Shown one piece after another: positions 20,147-30,078 of a DNA stretch of 64,000 nt. The stretch lies in assembly GCF_025263485.1 (NCBI RefSeq), contig NZ_CP079863.1:992001-1056000 (forward strand). Reading direction: 5' to 3'. How positions within the stretch are numbered: the first letter of the stretch is position 1; each line of letters opens with the position of its first letter. Made by a program: the position numbers and the translations under genes. Under the pieces are notes generated by a model, which was not told the DNA's origin, did not search any database, and was given only the letters and a program-made list of their open reading frames with translations. Source of the DNA: Mycobacterium sp. SMC-2. Lineage in GTDB: Bacteria > Actinomycetota > Actinomycetes > Mycobacteriales > Mycobacteriaceae.

Positions 20147-21312
20147 CTGTCGGTTTCCGGGCTCCGGTCGGGCGGTAAGGGGCCCTGCAGGGCGGTCTCG
20201 GTCGGATCGTTCGCGACCTGCTCGGGCCGCGCCGCGGGCTCGGGGCCCGGGGCCGCCTCCTCGTCGTCCGGGACGGCGACGTTCTCGGTGCGGAACACGA
20301 AGAAGAACACCACCCAGCCGATCGCGGAGATGAGCAACCAGCTGATCAGCCGGTAGATCAGCATGGCCGAAATCGCGTTCGGCAACGACATGCCGCTGGA
20401 CACCAGCCCCGGCACCAGCACCGCCTCGACCACCAGCAGCCCGCCCGGCATCAGCGGTATCGTGCCGACGGCGCGGGCGGCCGCGTAGGCCACCGTCAGC
20501 CCGGCGACCGACGCGTGGTCCCCGGCGGCGTAGGCGGCGAAGCCCAGGCAGGCCACGTCCGCGATCCAGTTGAACATCGACCAGCCGAACGCCACCCCCA
20601 TGTCGCGCCGGCCCAGGCTCACCGACTCGAGCTGCATCAGGGTCTCGCGCCACTTGTCCAGGCCGCTGTCGGCGGGTCGGCCGCGCACGGAGTTGACCCA
20701 CGACAACACCCGGCAGCCGATCCCGTCGATCAGTTCCGGCCGCGACGCGACCGCTTGGGCCAGAAGCAACAACGCGACAAAGCCGCCGAGGGTGAACAGC
20801 AACGAGAACGGGTTGTTCTTCGCGCCGAGGAAGAAGGCCCCGCCCAGCCCGAGCAGCGCCAGCCCCACGGCCTGCAGGACGCCCGCCATCACCAGCTGCC
20901 ACGACGCCACCAGCGTGGAAGCGCCCCAAATCCGTTGCTGCCGAAGCAAAAACGTCGCCGAAAGCACCGGCCCACCGGGCAGCGTGGTGCTCAGCGAGTT
21001 GGCGGCGTAGACGGCGGCTTCCGACCGCAACTGCTTGACGTGCACGCCGGCCGACCGGAGCAGCGTGCGCTGGATCTGCGCGAAGCTGTGCATCGACGCG
21101 GCCGCCGCCACCACCGATGCCAGCAGCCACCACCAGTTCGCCTCGTACAGGCTCATCCAGGCCTTGGCCAGCTGATGCCAGCCCAGCGAGACCTCCACGG
21201 CAAGCACGATCGCGACGATCCCGAGGATCACCCATCGCACCCACCAGTACTTCCCGCGCGGGGCCTCTTCGCGCGGGAAGTCGAGATTGCGGGCCGGTGC
21301 GTCGTGCGACAC
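20143..21312 (-). CDS. Lysylphosphatidylglycerol synthase TM-type membrane protein (Rv0204c type)
   Basis: A 389-residue polytopic protein of the UPF0104/AglD-like family (the membrane domain of MprF). About eight helices are seen, among them WWVRWVILGIVAIVLAVEV near residue 25 and ISWLLISAIGWVVFFFVFRT near residue 330. Conserved family segments include AAVYAANSLSTTLPGGPVLSA and MPGGLLVVEAVLVPGLVSSG. An acidic, Pro-rich tail of about 45 residues ends the protein. It may act as a lipid flippase or helper; the substrate is unknown. It starts at GTG 21312 and overlaps the end of the heme-carrier gene by four bases. Confidence 0.8.
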   Translation of the reverse strand: MSHDAPARNLDFPREEAPRGKYWWVRWVILGIVAIVLAVEVSLGWHQLAKAWMSLYEANWWWLLASVVAAAASMHSFAQIQRTLLRSAGVHVKQLRSEAAVYAANSLSTTLPGGPVLSATFLLRQQRIWGASTLVASWQLVMAGVLQAVGLALLGLGGAFFLGAKNNPFSLLFTLGGFVALLLLAQAVASRPELIDGIGCRVLSWVNSVRGRPADSGLDKWRETLMQLESVSLGRRDMGVAFGWSMFNWIADVACLGFAAYAAGDHASVAGLTVAYAAARAVGTIPLMPGGLLVVEAVLVPGLVSSGMSLPNAISAMLIYRLISWLLISAIGWVVFFFVFRTENVAVPDDEEAAPGPEPAARPEQVANDPTETALQGPLPPDRSPETDS

Positions 21313-21459
21313 GTGGTTTAGGGTAACGGTGCAGGTGGCGCGGGGATCCCCGCGCGGCGCCTACCGTGTCGTCGTCGTAACCGGATCGTGCCGGCGCGGC
21401 CGCGCCCGGCGCGGGTGCGCGCAGGTTTGGCGGTGCCCCGCGCCGGATAGGCTCACCCA

Positions 21460-22617
21460 ATGCCGGCAAACACCGACGACGCTTCGGTCGAACCCCTTGT
21501 CCGCAAGACCGCAGCCTGGGCCTGGCGTTTGCTGGTCATCCTCGCGGCGCTGATCGCCCTGCTGTGGGTGGTGAAGAAACTCGAGGTCATCGTCGTCCCG
21601 GTGCTGGTGGCGCTGCTGCTCAGCGCGCTGCTGCTGCCGGTGGTCGACTGGCTCGATCGCCGTGGTGTGCCCCGCGGTGGCGCGGTGACGCTGGTGCTGC
21701 TCGGGGGCTTCGGCATCCTGGGGGGCATCCTGGCGTTCGTCATCAACCAGTTCGTGGACGGTCTACCCGGCCTGACCGAACAGGTGACCCGCAGCATCGA
21801 GTCCACCCGGCACTGGCTGATCAACGGACCCCCGCATCTGCGCCGCGAACAGATCGACAACGCGGGCAACGCCGCGATCGAGGCGTTGCGCAACAATCAG
21901 GCGAAGCTGGAAAGCGGCGCCCTGTCCACCGCGGCCACCATCACGGAGCTGGTCACGGCGGCGGTGCTGGTGCTGTTCACGCTGATCTTCTTCCTCTACG
22001 GCGGCCGCAACATCTGGGCCTACGTGTCCAAGATCTTCCCGTCCGACGTCCGCGACCGGGTGAGCGAGGCGGGCCGCGCGGGATACGGGTCGCTGACCGC
22101 GTACGTGCGGGCCACCTTCCTGGTGGCGCTCACCGACGCGGCCGGGGTCGGCACGGGGTTGGCGATCATGGGCATCCCGTTGGCGCTGCCGCTGGCCTCG
22201 CTGGTCTTCCTGGGTGCCTTCATCCCGCTGATCGGTGCGTTGGTCTCGGGCCTGCTGGCCGTGGTGGTCGCCCTGTTGGCCAAAGGCTTTGTCTACGCGC
22301 TGATTACGCTCGGTTTGCTGATCGCGGTGAACCAGCTGGAGGCCCACGTGCTGCAGCCGCTGGTGATGGGCCGCGCGGTGTCGATCCACCCGCTGGCGGT
22401 GGTGCTGGCCATCGCCACCGGCGGCGTGCTCGCCGGGATCGTCGGCGCGCTGTTGGCCGTCCCGACGGTCGCTTTTTTCAACAACGCGTTGCAGGTGCTG
22501 CTCGCCCGCGACCCCGCCGCCGAAGCCGAGAAGCAGACCGAGGAGGCCGACGAGGCCGACGAGGCCGGCACGATTCTGCAGGCCGAACCGGACGAACCGA
22601 CGACCAAGTCGGGCTGA
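21460..22617 (+). CDS. AI-2E/PerM family membrane protein (Rv0205 type)
   Basis: A 385-residue member of the AI-2E transporter family with about eight membrane helices. The first pair is [20 protein letters not shown] and [20 protein letters not shown]; the family-typical late segment is [20 protein letters not shown]. The Glu/Asp-rich C-terminus (about residues 347-385) is cytosolic. Family members export small molecules, often exchanged with sodium or protons, but the cargo here is unknown. It converges on mmpL3 with only three bases between the stops. Confidence 0.85.
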   Translation: MPANTDDASVEPLVRKTAAWAWRLLVILAALIALLWVVKKLEVIVVPVLVALLLSALLLPVVDWLDRRGVPRGGAVTLVLLGGFGILGGILAFVINQFVDGLPGLTEQVTRSIESTRHWLINGPPHLRREQIDNAGNAAIEALRNNQAKLESGALSTAATITELVTAAVLVLFTLIFFLYGGRNIWAYVSKIFPSDVRDRVSEAGRAGYGSLTAYVRATFLVALTDAAGVGTGLAIMGIPLALPLASLVFLGAFIPLIGALVSGLLAVVVALLAKGFVYALITLGLLIAVNQLEAHVLQPLVMGRAVSIHPLAVVLAIATGGVLAGIVGALLAVPTVAFFNNALQVLLARDPAAEAEKQTEEADEADEAGTILQAEPDEPTTKSG

Positions 22618-22620
22618 GGC

Positions 22621-25539
22621 CTACAGCCGTCCCTCGCGGCGGAGCAGGTCCTGGGCGGACAGGCCGCCGCCGGAGCGTCGGCGCTGCCGCGCGTCGCCGT
22701 TCTCACCGCGGGAGTTCATCTTTTCCGTGGCCGCGTCGGAGTCGTTTCCCTCCGGGCGCGGGAAGGCCGCGGTGGGTTCGGCCGCATCGCCCTTGTCGTC
22801 AGAATGATTGGGGGGCACCGGAATTGCACGGGTTTGGCCGCCGGACGGTGGCGGTGGTGGCGCCGCGGGGCCCGGGGCGGGAGGTCGTGCCGGCTTCGGC
22901 GGGGCGGCATTGGGCGGCCGCTCGTGGCCCGGGGAAGGCGGGCCGGCGGGTGCGGCGTTGGGCACGGAAAGGCGCGTCGTCTTGGCCTCCGTCGGCTGAC
23001 CGGGCCGCGTCTGCAGGCGCGTGGTGTTGGCGGCATCGGGTGACGGCGCCGCGGTGCGCGCCGCCGCGCCCGCGGGCACTTCCGTGGCGGGTTTGGGCTT
23101 CTCGGAGCCCGGACGCGTCGCGCGTGACGGCTCGAGGGCGGCCGGGTGGGTGGGGTCGTGCGGCGAGCGCGGCCCGGCCGCGACCAGGCTGGCCGCCACC
23201 GGCGGCCGTGCGGGCCGCCCGTCGAGGGTCGGACGCTTGCGCTCGTCGGGCAGGTCGATCTCGCCCAGCCCGATCTTGTTCTGCAGCCGCCTCGCCCAGC
23301 GCGGGGCCCACCAGCAGTCGTCGCCGAGCAGCTTCATCACCGACGGCACCAGGAACATCCGGACGATGGTCGCGTCCAGCAGCAGGGCCGCCATCAGACC
23401 GAACGCCAGGTACTTCATCAGCACCAGGTCGGAGAACACGAACGAGCCGGCGACCACGGCCAGGACCAGCGCGGCGGCCGTGATCAGCCGCCCGGTCGTA
23501 GCGGTCCCGATCCGGATCGCTTCCGCGGTCGACATGCCGCGTTCGCGCGCCTCCACCATGCGGGACACCAGGAACACCTCGTAGTCGGTCGCCAGGCCGA
23601 AACCGACCGCGACGACCAGCGCGATGACCACCACCATCAGCGGAGTCGGCGTGAAATTCAGCCAATGCGAGAAGTGGCCGTCAACGAAGATCCAGGTCAG
23701 GATGCCCATCGTGGACCCCAGCGTCAGCGCGCTCATCACCGCCGCCTTGACCGGCAACACCACCGAACCGAACGCCAGGAACATCAGCAGCATGGTGGCG
23801 CCCAGCAAGAGGACCAGCATCAGCGGAGCCTTGTCGAACAGGCTGTGGATGCTGTCCTGCTCCAGCGCCGGTGTGCCGCCGACATAGACGTTGAGGCCCT
23901 TCGGCGGGTTTATCGCCCGCAGTTCGCTGAGCTTCTTGGCGGCATCGTTCTTGTTCACCAGCCCGTTCTCGATCACCCGTACCGAGCCGTCCTTGGGCAC
24001 CGTCGTCCCGTTCGGTCCGGCGACGCAGGGGTTGCCGGCGATGGTCGGGCACGCCCGCTCCTCCCACGTCTTGTCGGTGAAGCCACCGATCGAGGAGATC
24101 CGGTTCCGGATGTCGGCGACCTGCTGGTCGGTCACCTTGCTGTGGTTGGTGCTCTGGATGACCACCGTCAGCTGCTCGGTCCGATACCCGGGGAAGAGCT
24201 TGTCGAAGTGCTCCTGCGCCAGGCGCACCGCGTTGTTCGGTGGCAGGTATTTCTCGCTCATGCCGCCGAAGGAAAGGTTGCCCAACGGGATGACCAGCAA
24301 GATCATGCCGACGGCGATCGGGATGGCGAAGGCCAGCGGCCGCTTCATCACCCAGTTGACCAGCTTGCCCCAGAACCCGGCCTCGACCTCTTCGCGGGTC
24401 TTGGTCTTCTGCAGCCGGTCCGCCAGCCAGTTGAGGTAGGCGCGCGAATACTTCCAATTCCGCAGGAACGGCACCCGGAACGCGGTCCGCACTCCCAGCG
24501 CGTCGACGTGCCGGCCCAGGATGCCCAGGCAGGCCGGCAAGAACGTGATCGACAGCAGGGCGGCTAGCCCCACCGCGGCGAAGATCGCGTAGGTCAGCGA
24601 GTGCACGAAGCCCTGCGGCAACACCAGCAGGCTGGCGCTCGAGGCGATGATCAGCACGGCTGAGAACGTCACGGTGCGACCCGCCGTCATGACGGTACGG
24701 CGCACGGCGGCCTCGGTGTCGTAACCCTCGGCGATCTCCTCCCGGAATCGGCTGACCACGAAGAGCCCGTAGTCGATGGCGATACCGAGGCCGATCAGCG
24801 AGACCACCGGCTGGGCGAAGAAGTGCACCGGCCCGAAGACGGCGACCAGCCGCAGGATGCCCAGCGAGCCCGCGATGCTCAGGCCGCCCACGATGGCCGG
24901 CAGGCCGGCGGCGACCGCGCCGCCGAACACCAGGAACAGCACCACCGCCACCAGCGGCACCGCGAGGACCTCCATGCGGCGCTGGTCGGTGGCGATGGTG
25001 CCGGTCAAGGCGTTGGCGATCGGCTCGAGGCCGGCCAGCTCCACCGTGCCGCCGTCAAGCTTCTGCAGGGCCGGGGCGACGGCCTTGTAGTTGTTGAGGA
25101 TGCTGTCGTCGTCGTCGCCCTTGAGCGGGATGGACACGAAGGTGTGCTTCTTGTCCTCGCTGACCATTCCCTTGATGACCGGGTTGGTGCTGTCCGGCGC
25201 CGCCAGCCACCCGGCCCAACCGACGACCTGGTCGGGATGGTCGGCCTTGAACTTGTTCAGCTCGCCGACGATCTTGTCCCGCCAGGCCGCGTCGTCGACG
25301 GTTTGTCCCTTGGGAGCGGTGAAGGTGGCGACGATGTGGCTGGTGCGGTCCCGGCCATAGGTCTGGTCGCCCAGCACCGAGGCCTTCACGGATTGACTGC
25401 CGTCGTCGTAGAAGCCGCTCTGTGTGACATGCTTGCCGAGGCTGATTCCGAAAACGCCGCCCAGAAGGCACAGAGCTACCGTGACCCCGATCACGATGTA
25501 CCGGTACCGGTACACAGTTCGACCCCACCAGGCGAACAC
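22621..25539 (-). CDS. mmpL3: Trehalose monomycolate flippase MmpL3
   Basis: MmpL3 is the essential inner-membrane transporter that moves trehalose monomycolate to the periplasm for mycolic-acid wall assembly. The 972-residue protein has the N-terminal MFAWWGRTVYRYRYIVIGV, two periplasmic porter domains, and the proton-relay pairs in GLGIAIDYGLFVVSRFREEI and GFGLATDYEVFLVSRM. The cytosolic tail after about residue 735 is Pro/Ala-rich and slightly longer than in M. tuberculosis (944 aa in total there). It stands with mmpL11 and the heme carrier, a conserved grouping. Confidence 0.96.
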   Translation of the reverse strand: MFAWWGRTVYRYRYIVIGVTVALCLLGGVFGISLGKHVTQSGFYDDGSQSVKASVLGDQTYGRDRTSHIVATFTAPKGQTVDDAAWRDKIVGELNKFKADHPDQVVGWAGWLAAPDSTNPVIKGMVSEDKKHTFVSIPLKGDDDDSILNNYKAVAPALQKLDGGTVELAGLEPIANALTGTIATDQRRMEVLAVPLVAVVLFLVFGGAVAAGLPAIVGGLSIAGSLGILRLVAVFGPVHFFAQPVVSLIGLGIAIDYGLFVVSRFREEIAEGYDTEAAVRRTVMTAGRTVTFSAVLIIASSASLLVLPQGFVHSLTYAIFAAVGLAALLSITFLPACLGILGRHVDALGVRTAFRVPFLRNWKYSRAYLNWLADRLQKTKTREEVEAGFWGKLVNWVMKRPLAFAIPIAVGMILLVIPLGNLSFGGMSEKYLPPNNAVRLAQEHFDKLFPGYRTEQLTVVIQSTNHSKVTDQQVADIRNRISSIGGFTDKTWEERACPTIAGNPCVAGPNGTTVPKDGSVRVIENGLVNKNDAAKKLSELRAINPPKGLNVYVGGTPALEQDSIHSLFDKAPLMLVLLLGATMLLMFLAFGSVVLPVKAAVMSALTLGSTMGILTWIFVDGHFSHWLNFTPTPLMVVVIALVVAVGFGLATDYEVFLVSRMVEARERGMSTAEAIRIGTATTGRLITAAALVLAVVAGSFVFSDLVLMKYLAFGLMAALLLDATIVRMFLVPSVMKLLGDDCWWAPRWARRLQNKIGLGEIDLPDERKRPTLDGRPARPPVAASLVAAGPRSPHDPTHPAALEPSRATRPGSEKPKPATEVPAGAAARTAAPSPDAANTTRLQTRPGQPTEAKTTRLSVPNAAPAGPPSPGHERPPNAAPPKPARPPAPGPAAPPPPPSGGQTRAIPVPPNHSDDKGDAAEPTAAFPRPEGNDSDAATEKMNSRGENGDARQRRRSGGGLSAQDLLRREGRL

Positions 25540-25588
25540 GCAAGCTCCTTACTGGATCGTTAACGACCCGCGCATTGGTTTTCCAGTG

Positions 25589-26299
25589 TCACACACGCTG
25601 GGTCAACAAAGCGGACAGCGGCCGGAACGGCTGCAGCCACGCTCCCTGGTCAGGCAGCGAATCCAGGCCGATTCGCGGCAACGGCTCCCGGAACACACCG
25701 CTGATGTCTTCCAGGTCGACGAAGTCCAAGGTATCCGACGCTAGCGCCCAACTCGCATGTTCGCGAAATCCGATGACTTGAACCGGGACTCCGGTGCGTG
25801 CTATTTCCTCCAGCGGTTGACGGAACGCCTGCCCGTCGGCCGACGCCACCACCAGGGCCGCGAGCCCCTCGCTGCGCCGCAGTTCGATGTGGGCAAGCAT
25901 GTCGCGGTCGACGTCGCTGTCCTCGTCGATCTTCGGCTTGGCGAACACCGCGAACCCCACGTTGCGCAGGGCGTCCACCCAGGGGCGGACGACGTCGGCG
26001 CTGCCCGGCGCGATGTTGGTGAAGACGGTGGCCTCGGGTTCGACCACGACGCCCGGCCGCTCGGCGCTGACCTCGGCCGTGCGCGCCAAGAGCCAGCGCC
26101 CCAGGGCGTCGAACCGCGGGCGTTCCAGCGCGGTGGGGCGCCGGCCCAGGATGGAGCCGAGCCCCATGTCGAGGTTGGGCGCGTCCCACACCAGCAAGAC
26201 GCGTCCGCCCGGCGGCGAGAAGCTTCCCAGCGCGTCGTCGGGCAACACCGGCAGGGGTTCCGCTGAAGTGGTCTGTTCTTCCGCCAGGCTCATGGTCAT
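25589..26299 (-). CDS. NYN (PIN-like) domain protein (Rv0207c type)
   Basis: A 236-residue protein with a NYN/PIN-like nuclease fold. LLVWDAPNLDMGLG carries the N-terminal metal-binding Asp, DEDSDVDRDMLAHIEL the central acidic cluster, and LVVASADGQAFRQPLEEIAR the SxDgxF motif. These acidic residues are those of RNases of the NYN family, so RNA cleavage is a reasonable inference. It begins three bases after the trmB stop and is followed 49 bases later by mmpL3, so trmB, this gene and mmpL3 may form one operon. Confidence 0.82.
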   Translation of the reverse strand: MTMSLAEEQTTSAEPLPVLPDDALGSFSPPGGRVLLVWDAPNLDMGLGSILGRRPTALERPRFDALGRWLLARTAEVSAERPGVVVEPEATVFTNIAPGSADVVRPWVDALRNVGFAVFAKPKIDEDSDVDRDMLAHIELRRSEGLAALVVASADGQAFRQPLEEIARTGVPVQVIGFREHASWALASDTLDFVDLEDISGVFREPLPRIGLDSLPDQGAWLQPFRPLSALLTQRV

Positions 26300-26302
26300 C
26301 GC

Positions 26303-27094
26303 CTACCCGTGTCGTAGCCAGATGAATTCGGTCACGGCGCTGCCCGCCTCGTGGGCCTTCGTCTCGTATTTGGTGGTCGGCCGCACCACCGAGATCGGGA
26401 GCGCGTCGGCGGGATCGGCGCGGCGCAGCCGCGGCTCGGCGTCGCCGACCCGGCCGATGTGCTCGGCGTAGCCGGGGTGGTCCGTGGCGACGTGGAGGAC
26501 ACCACCGGGGAGTAACCGGTCGGCGATCAGGCCAATCGTGCCGGGCTGCAGAAACCGCCGCTTGTGGTGCCGGGCCTTCGGCCAGGGATCGGGGAAGAAG
26601 ACGCGGACCCCGGTCAGCGAGCCGGGCGCGATCAGCCGCTGCAGCACCTCGACCCCGTTCCCGCGGATCAAGCGGATGTTGCCGACCCCCTCGCGGTCGA
26701 TCGCACAGAGCAGTTGCGCCAGCCCCCGCTTGTAGATCTCGACCGCGATCACATCTATATCGGGCTCATCCTTGGCCATCGCCAGCGTCGATATGCCGCT
26801 GCCGCAACCGATCTCGAGCACCAGCGGCGCCTGGCGACCGAACCATGCCCGGGTGTCCAGCGGTGCCTGCCCACCACCTTCGCCTTCCCCGGTGGTGGCG
26901 CCCACGGACAGGCCGAGCTCGGGCCACAGCCGTTCCCACGTCTGGCGCTGGGCGTCGGACAGGGCGGAACGTCGGGAGCGAAAGGTCGATGCCGGAAGGT
27001 AGCGCTGGTCGCGACGGTCGTCCTGGTCCTCCTCCGGCGCGTCGGGACATACTTCTACCCCGGATTGCGCGTGCATTTGTCCATGGTGGCGCAT
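26303..27094 (-). CDS. trmB: tRNA (guanine-N7)-methyltransferase TrmB
   Basis: TrmB makes 7-methylguanosine at tRNA position 46. The 263-residue protein (the same length as in M. tuberculosis) has the SAM motif LVLEIGCGSGISTLAMAK, the family signature FFPDPWPKARHHKRR and the C-terminal TKYETKAHEAGSAV. I used ATG 27094 (MRHHGQMHAQSGVEV); the upstream in-frame extension of 14 codons has no support. An insertion of about ten residues (GATTGEGEGGGQAPL) before the SAM domain looks lineage-specific. Confidence 0.93.
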   Translation of the reverse strand: MRHHGQMHAQSGVEVCPDAPEEDQDDRRDQRYLPASTFRSRRSALSDAQRQTWERLWPELGLSVGATTGEGEGGGQAPLDTRAWFGRQAPLVLEIGCGSGISTLAMAKDEPDIDVIAVEIYKRGLAQLLCAIDREGVGNIRLIRGNGVEVLQRLIAPGSLTGVRVFFPDPWPKARHHKRRFLQPGTIGLIADRLLPGGVLHVATDHPGYAEHIGRVGDAEPRLRRADPADALPISVVRPTTKYETKAHEAGSAVTEFIWLRHG

Positions 27095-27264
27095 AAACCG
27101 ATGATGTAGCCGCCCCTGGTCCAGATTGATACCCAACAGTTGCCTTCAGCTGGTAACAGTCAGACGGTGGCTCGCATCAAAGTGACGCAGGTGCCACCAT
27201 TCGGTGGGACCCGATCGCCCCCGGGGTCGGATTCACCGAGCCGAACGCAGGACATGAAGGGACC

Positions 27265-28359
27265 ATGAGGGGACAGGGGCACCAGGATTTCGTCGACGAG
27301 CTGGCGCGATTTGCCGCCGGCCACGCCGACCCGCGTGTGGCGGCGATCGCCGAGCGGGCCGCCGCGCCGCTGCGCGCGCGGGTTCAGGGCCGCCGCGGCG
27401 TGGGTCGCGGCACGGTCGCGCGGGCGCTGGACCGCGCCGGGGCCGCGGCGGGAATCGCGGTGGCCACCGCCGACGGTCGTGCTGCCGACGTCGTCGTGCA
27501 CGTGACCACCGAGGTGGTCAAGCCGGAAGACATCGACGCGATCGCCGCCGCCGGGCGGCCGGTGGTGGCGGTGCTGAACAAAGCCGACCTGGCCGGGTCC
27601 CTGTCCCGCGGGGACGGGCCCCTCGCGGCGGCGCGCACGCGGTGCGCGGAGCTGGCCGCGCTCGCGGGCGTGCCCATGGTTCCGATGACGGGCTTGCTCG
27701 CGCTCGCCGCGCTCGACGGCCTGGACGCCCAACTGTGGGCGGCGCTGCGGACGCTGGCCGCGCACCCCGGCGCGGGCGCCGCCCTGGACGGCTCGTTCGC
27801 CGGGTTCATGGCGGCGGACAACCCCGTACCGGCCGACGTGCGGCTGCGCCTGCTGGACACCCTGGAGCTGCTCGGCATCGCGCTCGGGGTCGCCGCGGCC
27901 CGGCGGGGCAGGACGCACGCGCAGGTGCGGGCGCTGTTGCGCCGGACGAGCGGGGTCGACGCCGTCCTGTCCCACATCTCGGTCGCCGGCGCCGAGGTGC
28001 GCTACCGGCGGGTGCTGGACGCCGTCGCGGAGTTGGAGGCGCTGGCCGTCGGCTCGGGTGAACCGGCCGAGCGGATCAGCGCATTCCTGTCCCACGACGA
28101 CACGGTGGTCGCACGGATGGCGGCGGCCGTCGACTTGGCCAGGGCGGCCGGCCTGGGCCCGGACGTTCCGGGACCCGCTGACCGGGACCGCGACCCGTCG
28201 GCGCACCTGCCGGTCGCGGTGCGGTGGCAGCGCTACAGCCGCGCGTCGGTGAGCGACCTGCACCGCGCCTGCGGCGCGGACATCGCCAGGGGATCGATGC
28301 GGCTGTGGTCGCGGGCCTGCGGCTCGCTGCCCGGGCAGACGCTGGGGGACTGGCGGTGA
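27265..28359 (+). CDS. Dynamin/GTPase-like protein with degenerate P-loop (Rv0209 type)
   Basis: A 364-residue, Ala/Arg-rich protein. A GTPase-like core is suggested by the G4-type motif AVLNKADL (about residue 103) and a P-loop-like GRRGVGRGTV (42-51) in which the usual Lys is Arg. The rest is helical. The next gene overlaps its stop (GTGA) and encodes a related protein with membrane helices, which resembles paired bacterial dynamin-like proteins such as mycobacterial IniA/IniC. That function is inference; the family is annotated only as conserved hypothetical. Confidence 0.65.
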   Translation: MRGQGHQDFVDELARFAAGHADPRVAAIAERAAAPLRARVQGRRGVGRGTVARALDRAGAAAGIAVATADGRAADVVVHVTTEVVKPEDIDAIAAAGRPVVAVLNKADLAGSLSRGDGPLAAARTRCAELAALAGVPMVPMTGLLALAALDGLDAQLWAALRTLAAHPGAGAALDGSFAGFMAADNPVPADVRLRLLDTLELLGIALGVAAARRGRTHAQVRALLRRTSGVDAVLSHISVAGAEVRYRRVLDAVAELEALAVGSGEPAERISAFLSHDDTVVARMAAAVDLARAAGLGPDVPGPADRDRDPSAHLPVAVRWQRYSRASVSDLHRACGADIARGSMRLWSRACGSLPGQTLGDWR

Positions 28360-29930
28360 GCGATCGGGTCGCCGAAGTCGACGCGCTGGTGGCGGGCATC
28401 GCACCGGAGCTGGATGCCCCCGCCGTCCACCGGCGCGACGTGGTGCTGGTGGCCGGACCGTGGATGGCCGGGGTGAGCGCGGTGGCCGCGGCGCTGGGCG
28501 AACGGCTGCCGGAGCACAAGTTCGTCGAGTCGGCGGAGTTGGGGCCCGGCGATGCGCCGATGGCCGTGGTGTTCGTCGTCTCCGCGGCCGCCCATCTCAC
28601 GGACTCCGATTGCGCGCTGCTGGACGCCTCCGCCGCGCACACCGATGCGGTGGTTGCAGTGGTGTCCAAGATCGACGTGCACCGCGGCTGGCGCGAGGTC
28701 CTGGCCGCCAACCGCGAGAGGCTGGCCGCGCACGCGCCGCGCTACCGCGGCGTGCCGTGGGTGGGCGCGGCCGCGCTGCCCGACCTCGGCGAGCCGGACG
28801 TCGACGATCTGGTGGAGACCCTGTCGACGCGACTGGCCGACTCCGAGCTCGCGCGCCGAAACAGGCTGCGCGCGTGGGAGTTCCGGATCACGACCGTCGC
28901 GCAGCGGATCGACCGCGATGCCGACGGCGCCGGCCGGCGGGCGCGGGTCGGCGCGCTGCGCGACGAACGCAGCACCGCCCTGCGGCACCGGCGCGAGGCC
29001 AAAACCGAGCGCACCATCACGCTGCGCGGTCAGATCCAGCAGGCGCGGGTCCAGCTGTCGCACCTCGCGCGCAACCGTTGTTCGTCGGTGCGCAGCGAGC
29101 TGCAGGAAGACGCCGCGGGATTGTCCCGGCGCGGCATGCCCGGCTTCGAGGCGCACACGCGCGGCCGGCTGGACGAGGTGGTCGCCGAAGTGAACGAAGG
29201 CACCGCCGCCCACCTCGCGGACGTCGCGCAGGCGGTCGGGGTCGCGACGACGTTGCCGGACGTGGAGAAGCTGCCGACGGTCGACGTCCCGCCGCCGCCG
29301 CTGAAATCGCGGCGGCACGAGACCTGGCTGATGATGCTGCTGGGCGCCGGGTTCGGCCTGGGCGTGGCGCTGACCCTGAGCCGGCTGATGAGCGGGCTGG
29401 CCGCCCGGCTCAGCCCGGCGCTGTCCGTCGTCGCGGCCGTCACGTGCGTGGCGATCGGGCTGGCGGTCACCTTGCTGGTGATCAACATCCGCAGCCTGCT
29501 GCGCGACCGGGCGCTACTGGACCGCTGGGCGGGCGATGTGACCTCGTCGCTGCGGTCGGTGGCGGAGGAGCTGGTCGCCACCCGCGTGCTGGTCGCCGAG
29601 TCGGTGCTGAGCAAGGCGGTGCTGGCCCAGGACGAGGTCGAGAACGCCGAGGTGAGCGAGCAGGTCAGCGCCATCGACCGCGAGCTGCGCGCGCACGCCA
29701 TGGCCGCGTCGCGCGCCGCGGCCGCGCGGGACCGGGAGATGCCCACAGTGTTGGCGGCCCTGGAGGCCGTGCGTGCAGAACTGGGCGAAGCGGGTATACC
29801 TCCAGCCGACGATTCAGCTTCGGACATGAAAAAGGACCCGGAGACCGACGGGCAGAACGGGGCAACTGAAAAACCGGCTTCTAGGAGCGGTGATGGCGAT
29901 GCGGCGGGATCTTCTGAATCGTTGTTGTGA
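28356..29930 (+). CDS. Dynamin-like membrane GTPase-type protein (Rv0210 type)
   Basis: GTG at 28356 overlaps the stop of the preceding gene. The 524-residue product shows a P-loop-like VVLVAGPWMAGVSAV (about 29-43, without the Lys), a G4-like VVSKIDV (about 103), a long helical region rich in Arg/Glu (170-290) and two adjacent membrane helices (about 323-345 and 353-376: LLGAGFGLGVALTLSRLM and VVAAVTCVAIGLAVTLLVIN). A second helical segment and an Asp/Ser-rich tail follow. This layout fits a membrane-associated dynamin-like protein working with its neighbour. Nucleotide hydrolysis is doubtful because both partners have altered P-loops. Confidence 0.68.
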   Translation: MSDRVAEVDALVAGIAPELDAPAVHRRDVVLVAGPWMAGVSAVAAALGERLPEHKFVESAELGPGDAPMAVVFVVSAAAHLTDSDCALLDASAAHTDAVVAVVSKIDVHRGWREVLAANRERLAAHAPRYRGVPWVGAAALPDLGEPDVDDLVETLSTRLADSELARRNRLRAWEFRITTVAQRIDRDADGAGRRARVGALRDERSTALRHRREAKTERTITLRGQIQQARVQLSHLARNRCSSVRSELQEDAAGLSRRGMPGFEAHTRGRLDEVVAEVNEGTAAHLADVAQAVGVATTLPDVEKLPTVDVPPPPLKSRRHETWLMMLLGAGFGLGVALTLSRLMSGLAARLSPALSVVAAVTCVAIGLAVTLLVINIRSLLRDRALLDRWAGDVTSSLRSVAEELVATRVLVAESVLSKAVLAQDEVENAEVSEQVSAIDRELRAHAMAASRAAAARDREMPTVLAALEAVRAELGEAGIPPADDSASDMKKDPETDGQNGATEKPASRSGDGDAAGSSESLL

Positions 29931-30078
29931 GAAGGCTTATACCTGCCCGAGACTTCCCCGACAAGTTCCTCACGATAACCTGTAGTTAACGCCACCATGT
30001 CCACCGTCGTGTGGGCGACCGCATACGCGACAGGCACGTAAGAGAAGCCCGAGACGCAGAAGAATTCAGGAGACTTCG

